DNA of 64,000 bases from Bisporella sp. PMI_857 (Eukaryota > Ascomycota > Leotiomycetes > Helotiales > Helotiaceae): NCBI GenBank assembly GCA_021307315.1, contig JAJSPD010000007.1:310001-374000 (forward strand). Reading direction: 5' to 3'. Both the position numbers and the translations under genes were made by a program. The notes beneath the pieces were generated by a model. That model searched no databases, had not been told where the DNA came from, and worked only from the letters and a program-made list of their open reading frames with translations. Below, one piece after another: positions 35,572 through 47,153 of the stretch. How positions within the stretch are numbered: position 1 is the first letter of the stretch; each line of letters starts with the position of its first letter.

Positions 35572-36673
35572 ATGCCATTCGATACGAAGCTCACCCGAGC
35601 CTTGGGCATCCAGAGTAAACCATCCTGAGCTGCAAAGCCTGCTCGAGACCAAACCGCTAACTCCCAGATCACAGAGCCTATTGTTCAAGGTGGAATGCAA
35701 TGGGTTGGTTATGCTGAGCTTGCATCCGCCGTCAGTAATGCCGGCGGACTCGGTATCCTCACTGCCCTGACCCAGCCAACCCCCGAAGACCTACGAAAAG
35801 AGATCCAAAAGACCAGGACCCTGACTAAGAAACCTTTCGGCGTCAACATCACACTTCTACCCAGCATGGTCCCTCCCGATTATGGTGCGTACGCACAAGT
35901 GGCCATTGATGAGGGGATCAAGGTTGTAGAGACGGCCGGAAACAGCCCAGGACCGGTAATCAAGATGCTGAAGAAGGAGGGCATAATAATCCTACACAAG
36001 TGCACAACCATCCGCCATGCGCAGAGCGCGATAAATCTTGGCGTAGACTTCTTGAGCATCGATGGCTTTGAGTGCGCCGGCCATGTTGGAGAGACCGATA
36101 TCACCAACTTCATCTTACTCAGCAGAGCGAGACAATCACTGAAAATCCCGTTCATTGCATCTGGAGGTTTTGCCGATGGACAAGGGCTTGCTGCTGCATT
36201 GAGTCTTGGAGCTGAGGGTATTAACATGGGTACTCGTTTTATGTGCACAATCGAAGCTCCGATCCACCTAAAGATTAAGGAACAGATTGTGAAATCCTCC
36301 GAAAATGATACAGAGCTCGTACTCCGAAGATGGAAGAACACCAGTCGCCTGTACAAGAATAAAGTTTCCAAAGAGGCCGCGAAGATCGAGCGAGAAAGCA
36401 CCACCGGCAAATTTGAGGAAGTTGGACCACTTGTCAGCGGTAAACGAGGCCGTCAAGTTTTCATTAATGGTGACCCAGACTACGGAGTATGTATTTCCTC
36501 TCGACCTTTGCCTCTATATGCTGACAAATTCCTAGGTTTGGACTGCTGGCCAAGTCATCGGCCTAATTCACGACATCCCTACATGTGACGAGTTATGCAC
36601 AAGAATCGAGCGCGAGGCAGAGGAAACTCTGAGCAAGATATCGTCTTTGATCATCCCCGCGAGCAAGCTATGA
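35572..36673 (+). CDS. Nitronate monooxygenase (2-nitropropane dioxygenase family)
   Basis: Three exons, 35572-35614, 35675-36486 and 36536-36673 (introns of 60 and 49 nt), give 330 aa. The product is a FMN-dependent TIM barrel of the NMO family: N-terminal PIVQGGMQWVGYAELASAVS, then GGLGILTAL, KPFGVNITLLPSM, GADGFECAGHVGE-like SIDGFECAGHVGE, phosphate-binding IPFIASGGFADGQGLAAALSLGA, and INMGTRFMCTIEA. Family members oxidise alkyl nitronates to aldehydes or ketones and nitrite, which detoxifies propionate 3-nitronate, a plant and fungal poison. No targeting signal is visible, so it is probably cytosolic. The intron-1 acceptor was placed at 35674 because this joins LGIQ to KPIVQGG, as expected for the family; an acceptor at 35668 would not keep the frame. 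Confidence 0.9.
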
Positions 36674-37403
36674 TTATTCTGTACTTTAGATCTCAATTTA
36701 TCTAGAAACTACAAATGCTACAAGATCACAATAGCCATAAACTTCTCGCTCGTACCGTAAACTTTATCTGACCGCCGCGTGTTCCTTCTTTTAAGTGATA
36801 GCCCTCCCGTCCCACAAAATCTCTCGGTAAAGCCCCTATTATGCTCCATCACGACTTCCCGCCAAGGTAACATCCGAAGCAGAGCTGATCGAACGGTCAG
36901 AAGGAGTTCCTCGAGACGAAAGCCGCCTTTGTAGACTTCTGTTTCTCCATGTTACCCCCTTGACAAGCCACGATCTGAGATTCAAGAAACCGCTTTCACA
37001 AACTATCAAACTGAGCCACAGTCAAACAACGGCCTCTTTGCAATATTTGTTTCTACCTTGAGTCATATTCCTCATCTGACGTAGTGGCTTTCTCGATAAC
37101 AAAGATAAAAGTGCTCAGCAAACCAGGGACTCACCTTTATTCACGGTTTCACAACCAAGACATTCACTTCTACCGCTATAAAAATATGATATTGGCTAAC
37201 CGTGCTATCGAGACCCATCTCATGTCTCTCAAAACCTAGGTCTCAGTTCACCTTTCTAGAAGGAAGCGTTAAGCCGGCTCTCGAAGTATCCCAGGCTAAA
37301 AAAAAACTCCTCATATAGCTCTCCCATCCTCCAAAAAACCACCAGTGTAAATCTTCAGCTTTTATCGCACCTTCTACCGGCATCGACCTAGCCCGGCTCC
37401 AAC
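36674..37403. other. Intergenic, no gene seen
   Basis: About 730 bp downstream of the nitronate monooxygenase. It is stop-rich in all frames. It presumably contains the promoter of the Cys-rich gene. Confidence 0.4.
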
Positions 37404-37990
37404 ATGTGTATCGAATATTTCAACCGCTTCACCCAATGCCACTGCCGAATCAGCGCCTGTGTTGAGCCATGCTCTGACCATCTAGAACAGCGCATCATCG
37501 CTCTCTCGCTCAATCTTGAGGCCCCATCCTCTAAGTCTTGTGACAGGTATTGCTCCCGCGAAATAGCAGGCCGTCAAATAGGATGCTGCGAGCAATCTCC
37601 ACAAGGCTGCCCAGTCATCGCCGATGCCTTCGAAACCGCACTGGAGAATCTCGAAATAGAAGAGATGTTCGACTACACCTCAGAATATCTCCGCATAACT
37701 GTGCCAGTATGGCTTTTACGAGAACTTCCGTTTTTGGTGGATATGCTTTGGGGAAGGGAAGGTGTTGTGGGGATTTTGCTTCGTGATCTGGTTGAGGACT
37801 CTCGGTCTGGGAGAGGCGGATGTTGGAGATACATTCTGATCTTGAAGATGACGCGGGTGATGAAGGCGCAGAGACCGAAGAAGAATCATTTGGCCAAGGG
37901 ATCCATGATTGTGATGAAAATGAGGACGATGAAGAGGGACAATCCGGTGGTGATTTGAGTAGCAATGGCTACGATCTTGATGATAGATGA
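37404..37990 (+). CDS. Small Cys-rich protein with strongly acidic tail, unknown
   Basis: Proposed exons 37404-37706 and 37814-37990 (107-nt intron), 159 aa. The N-terminal 70 residues contain ten cysteines (MCIEYFNRFTQCHC, CVEPC, CDRYC, GCCEQ, GC) in a spacing that suggests metal binding. It has no signal peptide, so disulphides are less likely. After the junction the frame is acidic (LEDDAGDEGAETEEES, DCDENEDDEEGQ) up to the stop. Without splicing the frame instead runs to 37958 through an unlikely basic stretch. The acidic frame is free of stops and uses normal codons, which supports the intron. The family is not recognised. Confidence 0.55.
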
Positions 37991-38246
37991 GTACAAATGA
38001 TTTTTCATGGTAGAGGGATGAAGCTCATACGAGCTTCACAACTCTGGAGAGGTTAGATAGAAGTCCCATACAGGAAGATAGGACTTACAAGTCAAATAAA
38101 ATTGGAATTCCTAAACAATACAAACATCTCTCGAGGCAGGGATATTCATCAAACACTTCTACCATAAAATGTACTCTAGCTATAATTTCCAACTTTACAC
38201 ATATCTTTCTTTATTGCGGCATCTCTCGATCACAAAATCTAAGCTA

Positions 38247-39356
38247 CTAACTGATAATCTTTCTTAAAAATATATATATATATATATAAAAGGTTGATGA
38301 CTTCGCTTGTTCATGGAAACTTATTCCGCTACGTAGCAGTGTGCACGAGACCTTCACAATGCTTGTATAAAGGGAGATCATTGCAAGGGCGAATAAGTAG
38401 ACATACCAAAGGAAGTTCAGCACACCTCCAGGAGCAAAGAACAAAAGCCCCAAGGAAATGACTGCTTGAACGACGAACCGGAAGATGCCTTCATGTAAAT
38501 CTCATATCATGAGACAAGTTGCCATAATGAGATTAACAATTTCCCCAAGACATGCAGGTCGATTAAGATGCTCACAATTTCGTGAGCTCCGTATATCCGA
38601 TTCTTGCTCGTGCTTCCGCAGACGAAGAAAAAGTCGAAGTCGTCACAAGAGTCTATCTCTCAAAGATCTCAAAACCTTAATAATGTATATAATCATTGAC
38701 GCGGGACCGAAGCTCGCAAGAGAGAAAATGAACCAGGCGGAGCTGCTCTTCAGAACGCCGAACATAATCCTAAAGAAAATAGCGATCCTTACGGATGGCC
38801 CTGAGCGAAATTCAATATTGTTCCAAGCGAAGCAGATGCCTTAGGCGAGAGACTCCGAAAACAGATCTTGGCGCCGTAGCAGGGTGTGAACGCTAAAATA
38901 GATGATATCTTGGGGAGTAATGCTGAGGGGCAGGGATAGGGGGACGAAGATGTCCGAGATTGCCGTGGAGAGGGCCGAGTAGAACAAGATACGGAACTAG
39001 CTGAACATGAGCATGGTACCAATGCAAAGGCAGGCGAAAGGCCCAGAGTCAATGATAAAGATGCACCCGGCCATTTCGACAATGGTCGTTGAAGCAAAGA
39101 GCGTGTAGGGTTTCCAAGACTCTCGGTGGTCTATCCGGTGATGGATCCTAAAGTATATTAGACCAAAATCTACATTGCGCGAGATATGCACGAGAAAGGC
39201 CGCGAGATGGAGGGAGTCAAGTGACCATTGCCACTTACCAAATCTCCACCGGAAGCGAGGACTATATATCTTTCCTCTCTTTGTAAGGTGCTTTCTCAAA
39301 CGAGTTGGGATTTCCGTCTGTCTCTGTGGAAGAATGTCCACCAAATTATATTGCAC
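38247..39356 (-). pseudogene. Remnant of a multi-helix membrane protein gene
   Basis: On the minus strand, several consecutive frames read as membrane helices but cannot be joined into one intact protein. They are WKPYTLFASTTIVEMAG with IGTMLMF (to about 39000), FRILFYSALSTAISDIFVPL (just after an in-frame TAG at about 38998), FGVLKSSSAWFIFSLASFG with IIYIIKVL (about 38680-38770), and FLWYVYLFALAMISLYTSIV (about 38340-38420). An apparent intron (39237 donor, 39150 acceptor) joins in the wrong phase. The stop, phase break and AT-rich 3' end (including an AT microsatellite) suggest decay. A many-intron active gene is an alternative I could not build. Confidence 0.45.
38270..38289. repeat. (TA)n microsatellite
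   Basis: Uninterrupted TA run within the decayed membrane-gene region. Confidence 0.9.
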
Positions 39357-39872
39357 TCCTTCCTACACCATATTATTAGTTTGAACAACAGCAGCACTTT
39401 AGCTACATTACCTTAGCAGCTCAGCTTCATCATCAAAATCTATGCAGACAATTCATTTTCCATTCAAGCATTCCAAAAGAAAAGCACAACAGGGTATTTA
39501 TGAAATTTTATTGACTCCTAGTCTAATTCACATCCTCAGCAAAGAACCAGCCAGACCTAGCAGCAAATGCAACCACGAAAGCCAGTCCCAATATCCGAAG
39601 CAAAGCGAAAGACATCGAAAATGGTATCTGCCAGGCAAAGAGTCCGCCCCGGCCAAATAATCTATGATTACAGGTTGTAAGGAAATGTGGGGAAAACGCA
39701 GGTAAGGCTGATGGAAAACACCAAACCGAAAATTGTTGTTTGCCGCACTAGATAAAGAAATCAGTGGAAGCACGCAAAACTTTTCCGGGCCGCGCCATCA
39801 GCTGAGTGACAATACGTGAAATGTATGGTGAAGTCGTTAGGGGTATCGTGTGAATTTTATGAGAGTGGGCAA

Positions 39873-42266
39873 TTAAGCCTTCTCTTCGGTCTTCTCGCCT
39901 TCTTTGGCATCGCCTTCCTCCTCAAAGCCCTTGGCCTTGACATACTCATCGTAGACATTCATAGCTTCGTCAACCTTGGCCCGCAGAGCAGATTCATCCT
40001 CAACACTTTGAAATGTCAGTAAATGAGGTCAAATAACAAATCATGATGAAACTTACAGGTTAATCAACTCAGAGTTCTCCATCTCCAACAGCATTCCGGT
40101 AATCTTGCCTGCCAGCTCGGGTTGCATGACCTGAATCTTAGGGAAGAGTGCCTCTCCAAGAAGCTGCTTCTGTTGTTGTGGATTAACCGAAGCAAGCTGG
40201 GCTTGTAATGCAGATTGGCCAGCGGCGTCAGGTCCTGGGGCACCTGGCAAGCGGCCACCTTGAGGGGGAAAGCCTGGATAATTTTGTGGACGCCCAGCTT
40301 GGGCTCCAGCACGACCACCTGGGATGCCGCCCTGTCTAGCTGCTTGAGGGAAGCCAGGAACACCTTGTTGACCAGGAATACCGACCATATTTGGTGGCAT
40401 ACCTGGAAGTTGAATAGGACGACCGCCAGGCCCACCACGGCCACCAGCAAGCGCAGCAGCCTGTTGAGCTTGTTGCATAGCTGCGACGAAAGCAGGGCTA
40501 TTTTGTTGGCCATACGGTCCAGGTTGTCCAGGAAACTGACCAGGAAGGCCATAAGGCATGTTTGGTGGAAGCTGACCGCCTGGTCCTCCACGTCCTCCTT
40601 GTTGAGGTGGGAATCCAGGGAATTGACCAGGCCGCCCAGGTTGACTACCGGGAAGGGGAATGGCGCCTTGGGGGAATGGAATGCCTCGTCCTCCTTGTGG
40701 CAGGTAAGCAGGCTGCTGACCTGGAGGATAAAACATGGCTTGTTGTTGCATGAACTGTGGTGGCACACCTGCAGCAGCGGCTGCTTGTTGCATACGGACC
40801 TGGTTTCGAGCTTGGATGCTGGCTTCCAACTGGCTCTTGCGAACATCCTTTCGTTGAGCTAGGGCAACATAGAGGGGCTTGCCGTTGACCATGCGTTGAT
40901 TCATCTCTGTGACGGCTTTGGTGGCCTCATCTGGGTTTTGGAAGCAGACAAATCCAAATCCCTTGCTCTTTCCCAAAGCACGCTTTTCTGGCTTGGGGGT
41001 AGAGGAATTCTTCTCAGAGTCCTCTTCGCCTTCACCCTCGGTCTCTGTCTTAACATTCTCCTTGTTCTTCTCGTCATCTGACTTCTCCTTCTTCTCCTCA
41101 GCCTCAGCGGTCTCAGCTGCAGTGTCACGCATAACCTTGGCAGAGGTAATTGTACCATAAGGGGCAAAGAGCTCACGGAGCTTGTCGTCATCGACATCAT
41201 CCTCCAAATTCTTTACATAAAGATTGACGCCTTGGTACTTAGATGCCTTCTCGATGCGAGCGGCTTCATAAGACTTGCGGAGTTCTTCCTCACGTTCATG
41301 CTTCTTTTGGGCTCGTCCAACGTAGAGGTCCTGGCCCTTAAAGTCTTTTCCATTGAGCTCTTCGACGGCCGTTGCGGCGTGCTCGTGGTTAATAAAGTTG
41401 ACGAATCCAAAACCACGGCTCTTGCCAGTATCATCACGAGCGAGAGATGCAGATGTAACATCACCGTACTTCTCGAAAAGCTCACGGAACTCCTCGTCAG
41501 TGGCATCGGTAGGGATGTTCTTGACATAAATGTTTGTGAAATTGGCCTTCATCTCCTCGAACTTGCTCTGGCGATCCTTCTTGGGGATGTGGTGTCCAAC
41601 AAAGACCTTCTTCTCGTTCAGTAACATGCCGTTGACGTGCTTGATAGCCTGGCTTGCGGCTTCGTCGGTCTCGTAGTGAACGAATCCGTATCCCTTAGAA
41701 GCTCCAGACTCATCTTGAGCAACCTTGCAACTCAAGATATTACCAAACGCTGCGAAAGTATCGTGAAGAGCTTTGTTGTCGATTGCAACGTCCAAGTTCT
41801 TGATGAAAACGTTACCTTGACCGGTCTTTCGAAGGGCTGGATCACGTTGGGACCACATAATACGACATGGGCGTCCCTTGATGAGGGTGTAGTTCAACTC
41901 CTCCAGCGCCTTCTCACCATCAGTAGTAGTATTGTAGTTGACATATGCGTATCCGAGAGAACGGCGAGTGACAGCGTCACGGCAGACACGAATGGATGCG
42001 ACAGAACCGATTTGAGAGAAGAGCTCGAAAAGCATGGCTTCAGTGACGGAGGGGTCGAGCTCTCCGACATAGAGTGATGCTGAAGCTTGTGGATGAGGGG
42101 CCGCAGAGTTTGGGGTAGGGCCAGCAGTATCAGGATCCTCAGAGCCAGTGTTTGCGACATCAGTATTGATGGCGGGAGCAGCACCATTTGCGTCTCCTCC
42201 ATTTAGAGTAGCGTTGCCCAAGTCAGATGTGAGCTGGTCAACAGCATTTGCGGTAGAGGCAGCCAT
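39873..42266 (-). CDS. pab1: Polyadenylate-binding protein
   Basis: Two coding exons, 42266-40057 and 40005-39873 (51-nt intron), give 780 aa. The start at 42266 ([17 protein letters not shown]) matches the usual ascomycete N-terminus; an ATG at 42281 would add five residues. Four RRMs follow in order: about 60-137 ([16 protein letters not shown]), 148-223 ([14 protein letters not shown]), 240-316 ([16 protein letters not shown]) and 343-460 ([19 protein letters not shown]). RRM4 carries an acidic Glu/Lys insertion of about 45 residues. Next is a Gly/Pro/Gln-rich linker and the MLLE/PABC domain from about 650. The 3' intron splits the last PABC helix. It binds poly(A) tails in the cytoplasm, supporting translation and mRNA stability. 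A 5' UTR intron is likely (donor about 42380, acceptor about 42286). Confidence 0.97.
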
Positions 42267-43230
42267 TTCGAATGATTTCAAGTCTATCCAGATGATGTTA
42301 GTCTTCGTCGCTGCTATTTAAGGAGGTAGGCGGTCTGGATGCTTAATTTCGTGCATATGGGAACATCAAATCGATCTTACCTCCTGAAATGTGATTATTG
42401 AAAGAAGTAAGATATGCGGGATGCGCTGCAGATCTTGATATACAGTACTGAAGCTGCAACGAGGTGCAAGGACCGAAAATGAGGTGGTGCGCAAATTCGG
42501 AAAGAGGTAGAGGAAAAGGTTGAGTTACCGTCGACGATGGAAATCGTAGATCGTATGTGGGTTTTTATGGTAATTTTCAATTTTTTTTGCTTCTCCGGAG
42601 GAGGGTTTTTTCTGAAAGAAACGAGGCGAGGGGAACGAAAAAAGCACAAGGCGATCGTGCTTTATGTGTTATCAAGGACGTATATTTGATTTGAGGTTGA
42701 GAGAGAAAGGCGGATGGAAATTTCGCGACTGTCTTTTCTGCACTGGGTGCCAGGGTGGCTTGGCAGAAGCTAAACTTAGATTGGTCTGATGGCTGTCGTC
42801 TTGCTCCACTTATCTTCCAAATCAGGAAAGGTCGGAAGGTCAACCGTGGTCAAGAGGAGAGATCAAAGGCAAGGCTATGCTTAGTCATCAGTGTCTTCCG
42901 TGCATGACAAAACGTCCCGCAGCCTCGCCTCACCTTTCAGCCTGGACCAGCTCCATACAGAAATCTAGAGTAGTAATCCACCCAGAACGTCCAGGAAGTA
43001 CATGGAATATAAAATCAAAATAACCACTCCCACGGGTATGTCCATCAAACTCATGCCTATGTCCATATCTAGTCCAAGTCAAATCTACCCATCGCAAAAC
43101 ATTCCGGTTCATTGAACAAAGCCACTTTCGAGCTTCTGCGGGGCACTGATCAGTGCCGTGCATAGCTTGCGCTGGCACTATTGCCTCTGTGACGCCCTCT
43201 TCGGCACACAAGCACTGGCAGGCTGAAATC
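42267..43230. promoter_or_regulatory. Divergent promoter region between pab1 and hul5
   Basis: 964 bp separate the two start codons. The pab1 side contains the likely 5' UTR intron and an AT-rich leader. Small frames here are on the pab1 leader side and lack support. Motifs were not assigned. Confidence 0.4.
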
Positions 43231-46200
43231 ATGTTTCAAACATTCAGCGGAAACTCTCGTCGTCCGAGACAAGTTAATTTATCTGGTCAGAATACGAATC
43301 CGTTTTCTGCGAGTTCTTGGTCTCCGAGTGGCTCAGGAACACAGAGGACCGTGGCAGCCGCTCAGCAAGAACGACAAATTCGACAACAGGAAAGAGACCG
43401 CCTTAACGCATCAAAAAAGCTGCAAAGAGTATGGCGAGGCCACAAAGTGCGGAGAGACCTGGCAGAATCAAGGAGGAAGGTTTGGGATGATACTGAAACA
43501 GACGGAGGGAACTTCGTTGGACATGAATCAAGATTGGCAGAACAATTGCAGATCCTAGTTACATTCTTCAGTCCAAAGAGACAGGACGATATTCGGAGGT
43601 TGGCAACGTTGAGCGAGCAAATATCTGTTGTTGGCTACAAGTCATTTCTGTACCGCCCAGATGTACAAGCACAGCTATCGAAATTGGCTAATATCACCCT
43701 CGAGGCTCTCCAAGCGTAAGTCTCAGAATCTTATTTCTGCCCTGATTCATTCAAACTGGGCTGATTGTTGATAGTGCTTTTCCACAATGTCCTAATTCTT
43801 TGTTACAGCTCCTTCTGGCAGTACTCGATAGTAAGCCGAGTGCCTTGAAAAAGATATACAGAGCATATTATAAGTATATCGCGACTTTTTTCTCTGGAAA
43901 AGTGTCCGATCCATCCGATAGGAGCTGGATGTTATCAGCAATATGCGTACCTCTGGTAGACCGTGGTTTCTCAAACCATAACAGTAAGCACCCTTCAAGA
44001 TTTCAAACGCTCATCTATTGCACTCCATCATAATTTGCATATTTTCATGTATCTCAAAGCGAAGTAGGGACTGACTTATACATGTAGATGAATCAATTCG
44101 TAGTGCATACTCAGCTTTTGCTCTGGAGTTGTTAACAAGTCCTCATCTGATAAGCTTTCTTGGATCCCTAGATGACCTTGCGGCTGCTATCAACATCAAC
44201 CACCTTTCTGCCGTGATTACTCAGGTTTCCGCGTCAGGGAAAGCGGAACACCTGCCTTCTGAGCACAAATTATGGCTTCTTGCCCACTTTATTGCAGTTC
44301 ATCGCCTCCAGGGGCGCAATGATCAGGACCCAGAATTTGTGCGAGCTCTCTCATTTCAAATCTCGAGCTCTTCGAGCGATGTCCTGGGCCGTATGGCCCC
44401 TAAAGAATCAGATACGTTAGTTCGAGCAGTGGATGAGGACGAAGAATCTTCTGGCAATGTTGCGCCATCGTTGCATCCATTTATTCGAGAACAGCTCTTA
44501 TCTCTCGTTAACCAAACCAGTATTTCAGGACTATTAAATAAGTTTAATGGTGACCAGACCAAAGGGTCTATATCCCAAGAAGAAGATGCCAGTTTATTGT
44601 CTAGCTATGCCTTGACACTTCTAAGGATATTTCCCGGGCGAGGAGACGAGATTCGCATGTGGCTATTTCAGGGTTCGATGACAACTTCTTCAGGTATCCA
44701 GCTTCCGGCCTTGAAATTCTTTTGGCAAGCAACTTCGGGAACCAAAATCTTTTCTGCAATTAAAGAGGATTCTAAGGCAGCATTAAATTTGCTTCGGCCT
44801 CAAACCCAATCTAATGCTTTGACTCCAAGTCAAAATGCCAGAGACTACGAGTGGCGGACTATCCTTCTTTTTCTTGAGTTGTATAACTTTGTGCTTAGAT
44901 TCACCGATGACGAGGAATTCTTGAGTGCGGGCAATATCACTTTAGGAGACCAGGCAATCTCTAGGTTTCGTGAAAGCGCGCTCCCCCTGAAGGATATTAG
45001 ATCCTTGACTATATTCCTTAAAAACCTAGCTTTCACAGCCTTCTATAATGCCAGCGAGTTATTAGATGATGACCAAAGCGTAGCCAACGATTCTCCCAGG
45101 GTTGGTAGCCTAGGTACTTACTTCGGATCAACAACCACTTCCATATTCCAAAGTCAACCACAGTCCTCGGAAGCAACAAGACAGACATTTCGACCTTTCG
45201 CCGGAATTGCCGGGATGAATTTTCCCTATGTGAGAACAATAGTTACAGGAGTGATGCGGATGCTGTACGAACGAGATTCGAGACGACGGTTCCTACCAAA
45301 GGATCATTGGCTCATGACATCACGTTTTGACATGGAGGGATTTATTCCAGCGGTGGTTGCGGAAGAAGAGAGGCTGCATGAGTACCATGAAGAAGGTGAC
45401 GATGGCGAGGAAGAAGATGAGGTAGCAGATGAAGATGAATGTAAGTCTATTTTGGCATTGATATCTTTCCAGTTTAGGAGGTCATGCTATGAGATCTTAT
45501 ATTTTTGTTACAGTATCTAATTGTGGATCTTGCAGCACAATTCGCCTATGCCCTTATTGGCATGGAAAGATCAAGACGGGCCCAGCACATTGAGCAGCAA
45601 AAAGTAAAGCAGCAAAAGGCTGCTCGTGCCAGGTATATGGCTCAAGTAGGCCCAAGGCTTGAGATCTTACAGAATATGCCTTTCGCTATACCCTTCGAGA
45701 CCCGCGTAAATGTAAGTTGAGGAAGACTTAATCGCGTTTGATCCGAAAACATGATGGTCTGGCTCCCTTAAGTTCGAGGACAAAGAAGCTAATATTTTTG
45801 AAGATATTTCGACAATTTGTCCATCTAGACCAGCTTAGGCGACGTGGTGGAAATACAGACCCAGACATTTGGCGTATGTCAATGGTTCAGAACGCCATGG
45901 CAAACCATCCAGGCCCGGGTCTTAGACCGCCAGGACGAGAAGTTTTATCTCGACACCATGCCAAGATTCGGCGAGACCAAGTTTTTGACGATGCTTTTGA
46001 AGCTTTCTATCAGTTGGGCGAAGGGCTCAAAGAACCTATTCAAATTACCTTTGTGGATAAGTTTGACACAGTGGAAGCTGGAATTGACGGTGGGGGCGTT
46101 ACTAAGGAATTCCTCACAAGCATCACCAACGAAGCATTCCGTGCAGATGATGGTCCCAACTTGTTCGTAACAAATGACCAGAATCTGCTTTATCCCAACC

Positions 46201-47153
46201 CATCGTCAATTGATGAGCGGAGAGAGTTTATGAAAACTGCTGGCATCAAGGAAACTTCTAAAGATTGGAAAGACACATTGAAGCATACACTTCAGCAATA
46301 TGAGTTTCTTGGTCGGGTTGTAGGAAAGTGTTTGTACGAGGGAATCCTCATTGATGTTGGATTTGCTGGCTTCTTCCTCTTAAAGTGGGCTACAGCGGGC
46401 GCAAGTAATTCAGAGTCTGGATATCGGCCGAACATCAATGATCTGAGAGATTTTGACGAAGGCTTATATCAAGGTCTTCTCCAACTAAAGAACTACGACG
46501 GCAATGTAGAAGACTTCGCGCTTGACTTTACGATTCAAGACACCTATTCATTCCCAGGAGCGCCTACCACACAGACTATTACTCGAGAGCTGATACCTAA
46601 CGGAGCGAACAAGGCAGTGAGCAACGAGAATCGTCCGATATATGTATCATACGTTGCTCGTCATCGACTCCTGGTCCAACCTTACCACCAAACGCAAGCT
46701 TTCTTGAAGGGTCTGAGCGAAATAATCAAGCCCTCTTGGCTTTCTATGTTCAATCAAACCGAGCTACAAACACTCATCCGAGGCGACACCTCAGAGATCA
46801 ACGTGGAGGATCTACGGAACAACACGATATACGGCGGTGTCTATGAGATTGGAGACGACGGGCTCGAGCACCCAACGGTCCAGCTCTTTTGGAAGGTCAT
46901 GGAAGAGCTCGACGATTCTGACCGTCGTAAAGTTCTGAAATATGTGACCTCGACGCCACGAGCGCCGCTATCGGGGTTTTCGCAGCTCAATCCCCGTTTC
47001 AGCATCCGCGATGCAGGTGGCGACGAGGAGCGCTTACCAAGTACAAGCACGTGCGTGAATCTGCTTAAGCTCCCGCGATACTCGACTGCCTCCACGCTAC
47101 GGCACAAACTCTTATATGCCGTGAATTCCGGGGCAGGTTTCGATCTTAGCTAG
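43231..47153 (+). CDS. hul5: HECT-type E3 ubiquitin ligase, Hul5/UBE3C type
   Basis: Five exons: 43231-43715, 43775-43983, 44088-45440, 45536-45711 and 45804-47153 (introns of 59, 104, 95 and 92 nt), together 1190 aa. An N-terminal IQ-like helix (KKLQRVWRGHKVRRDL) is typical of UBE3C and Hul5. A helical region with an acidic stretch (EEDEVADEDE) comes before the HECT domain (about 820-1190). The HECT domain shows FVDKFDTVEAGIDGGGVTKEF, FLGRVVGKCLYEGILID, a GTSEINVEDLR-like block RGDTSEINVEDLR, and the catalytic cysteine in STSTCVNLLKLP (about 1157), with the C-terminus GAGFDLS. Hul5 elongates ubiquitin chains on proteasome-bound and misfolded proteins. The start at 43231 fits the family N-terminus MFQTFSGN. 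The gene is complete and looks active. Confidence 0.95.

Noticed and set aside
40215..40862. Plus-strand 215-codon frame and other long frames opposite pab1
   Set aside because: Antisense shadows of the Gly/Pro/Gln-rich linker and RRMs.
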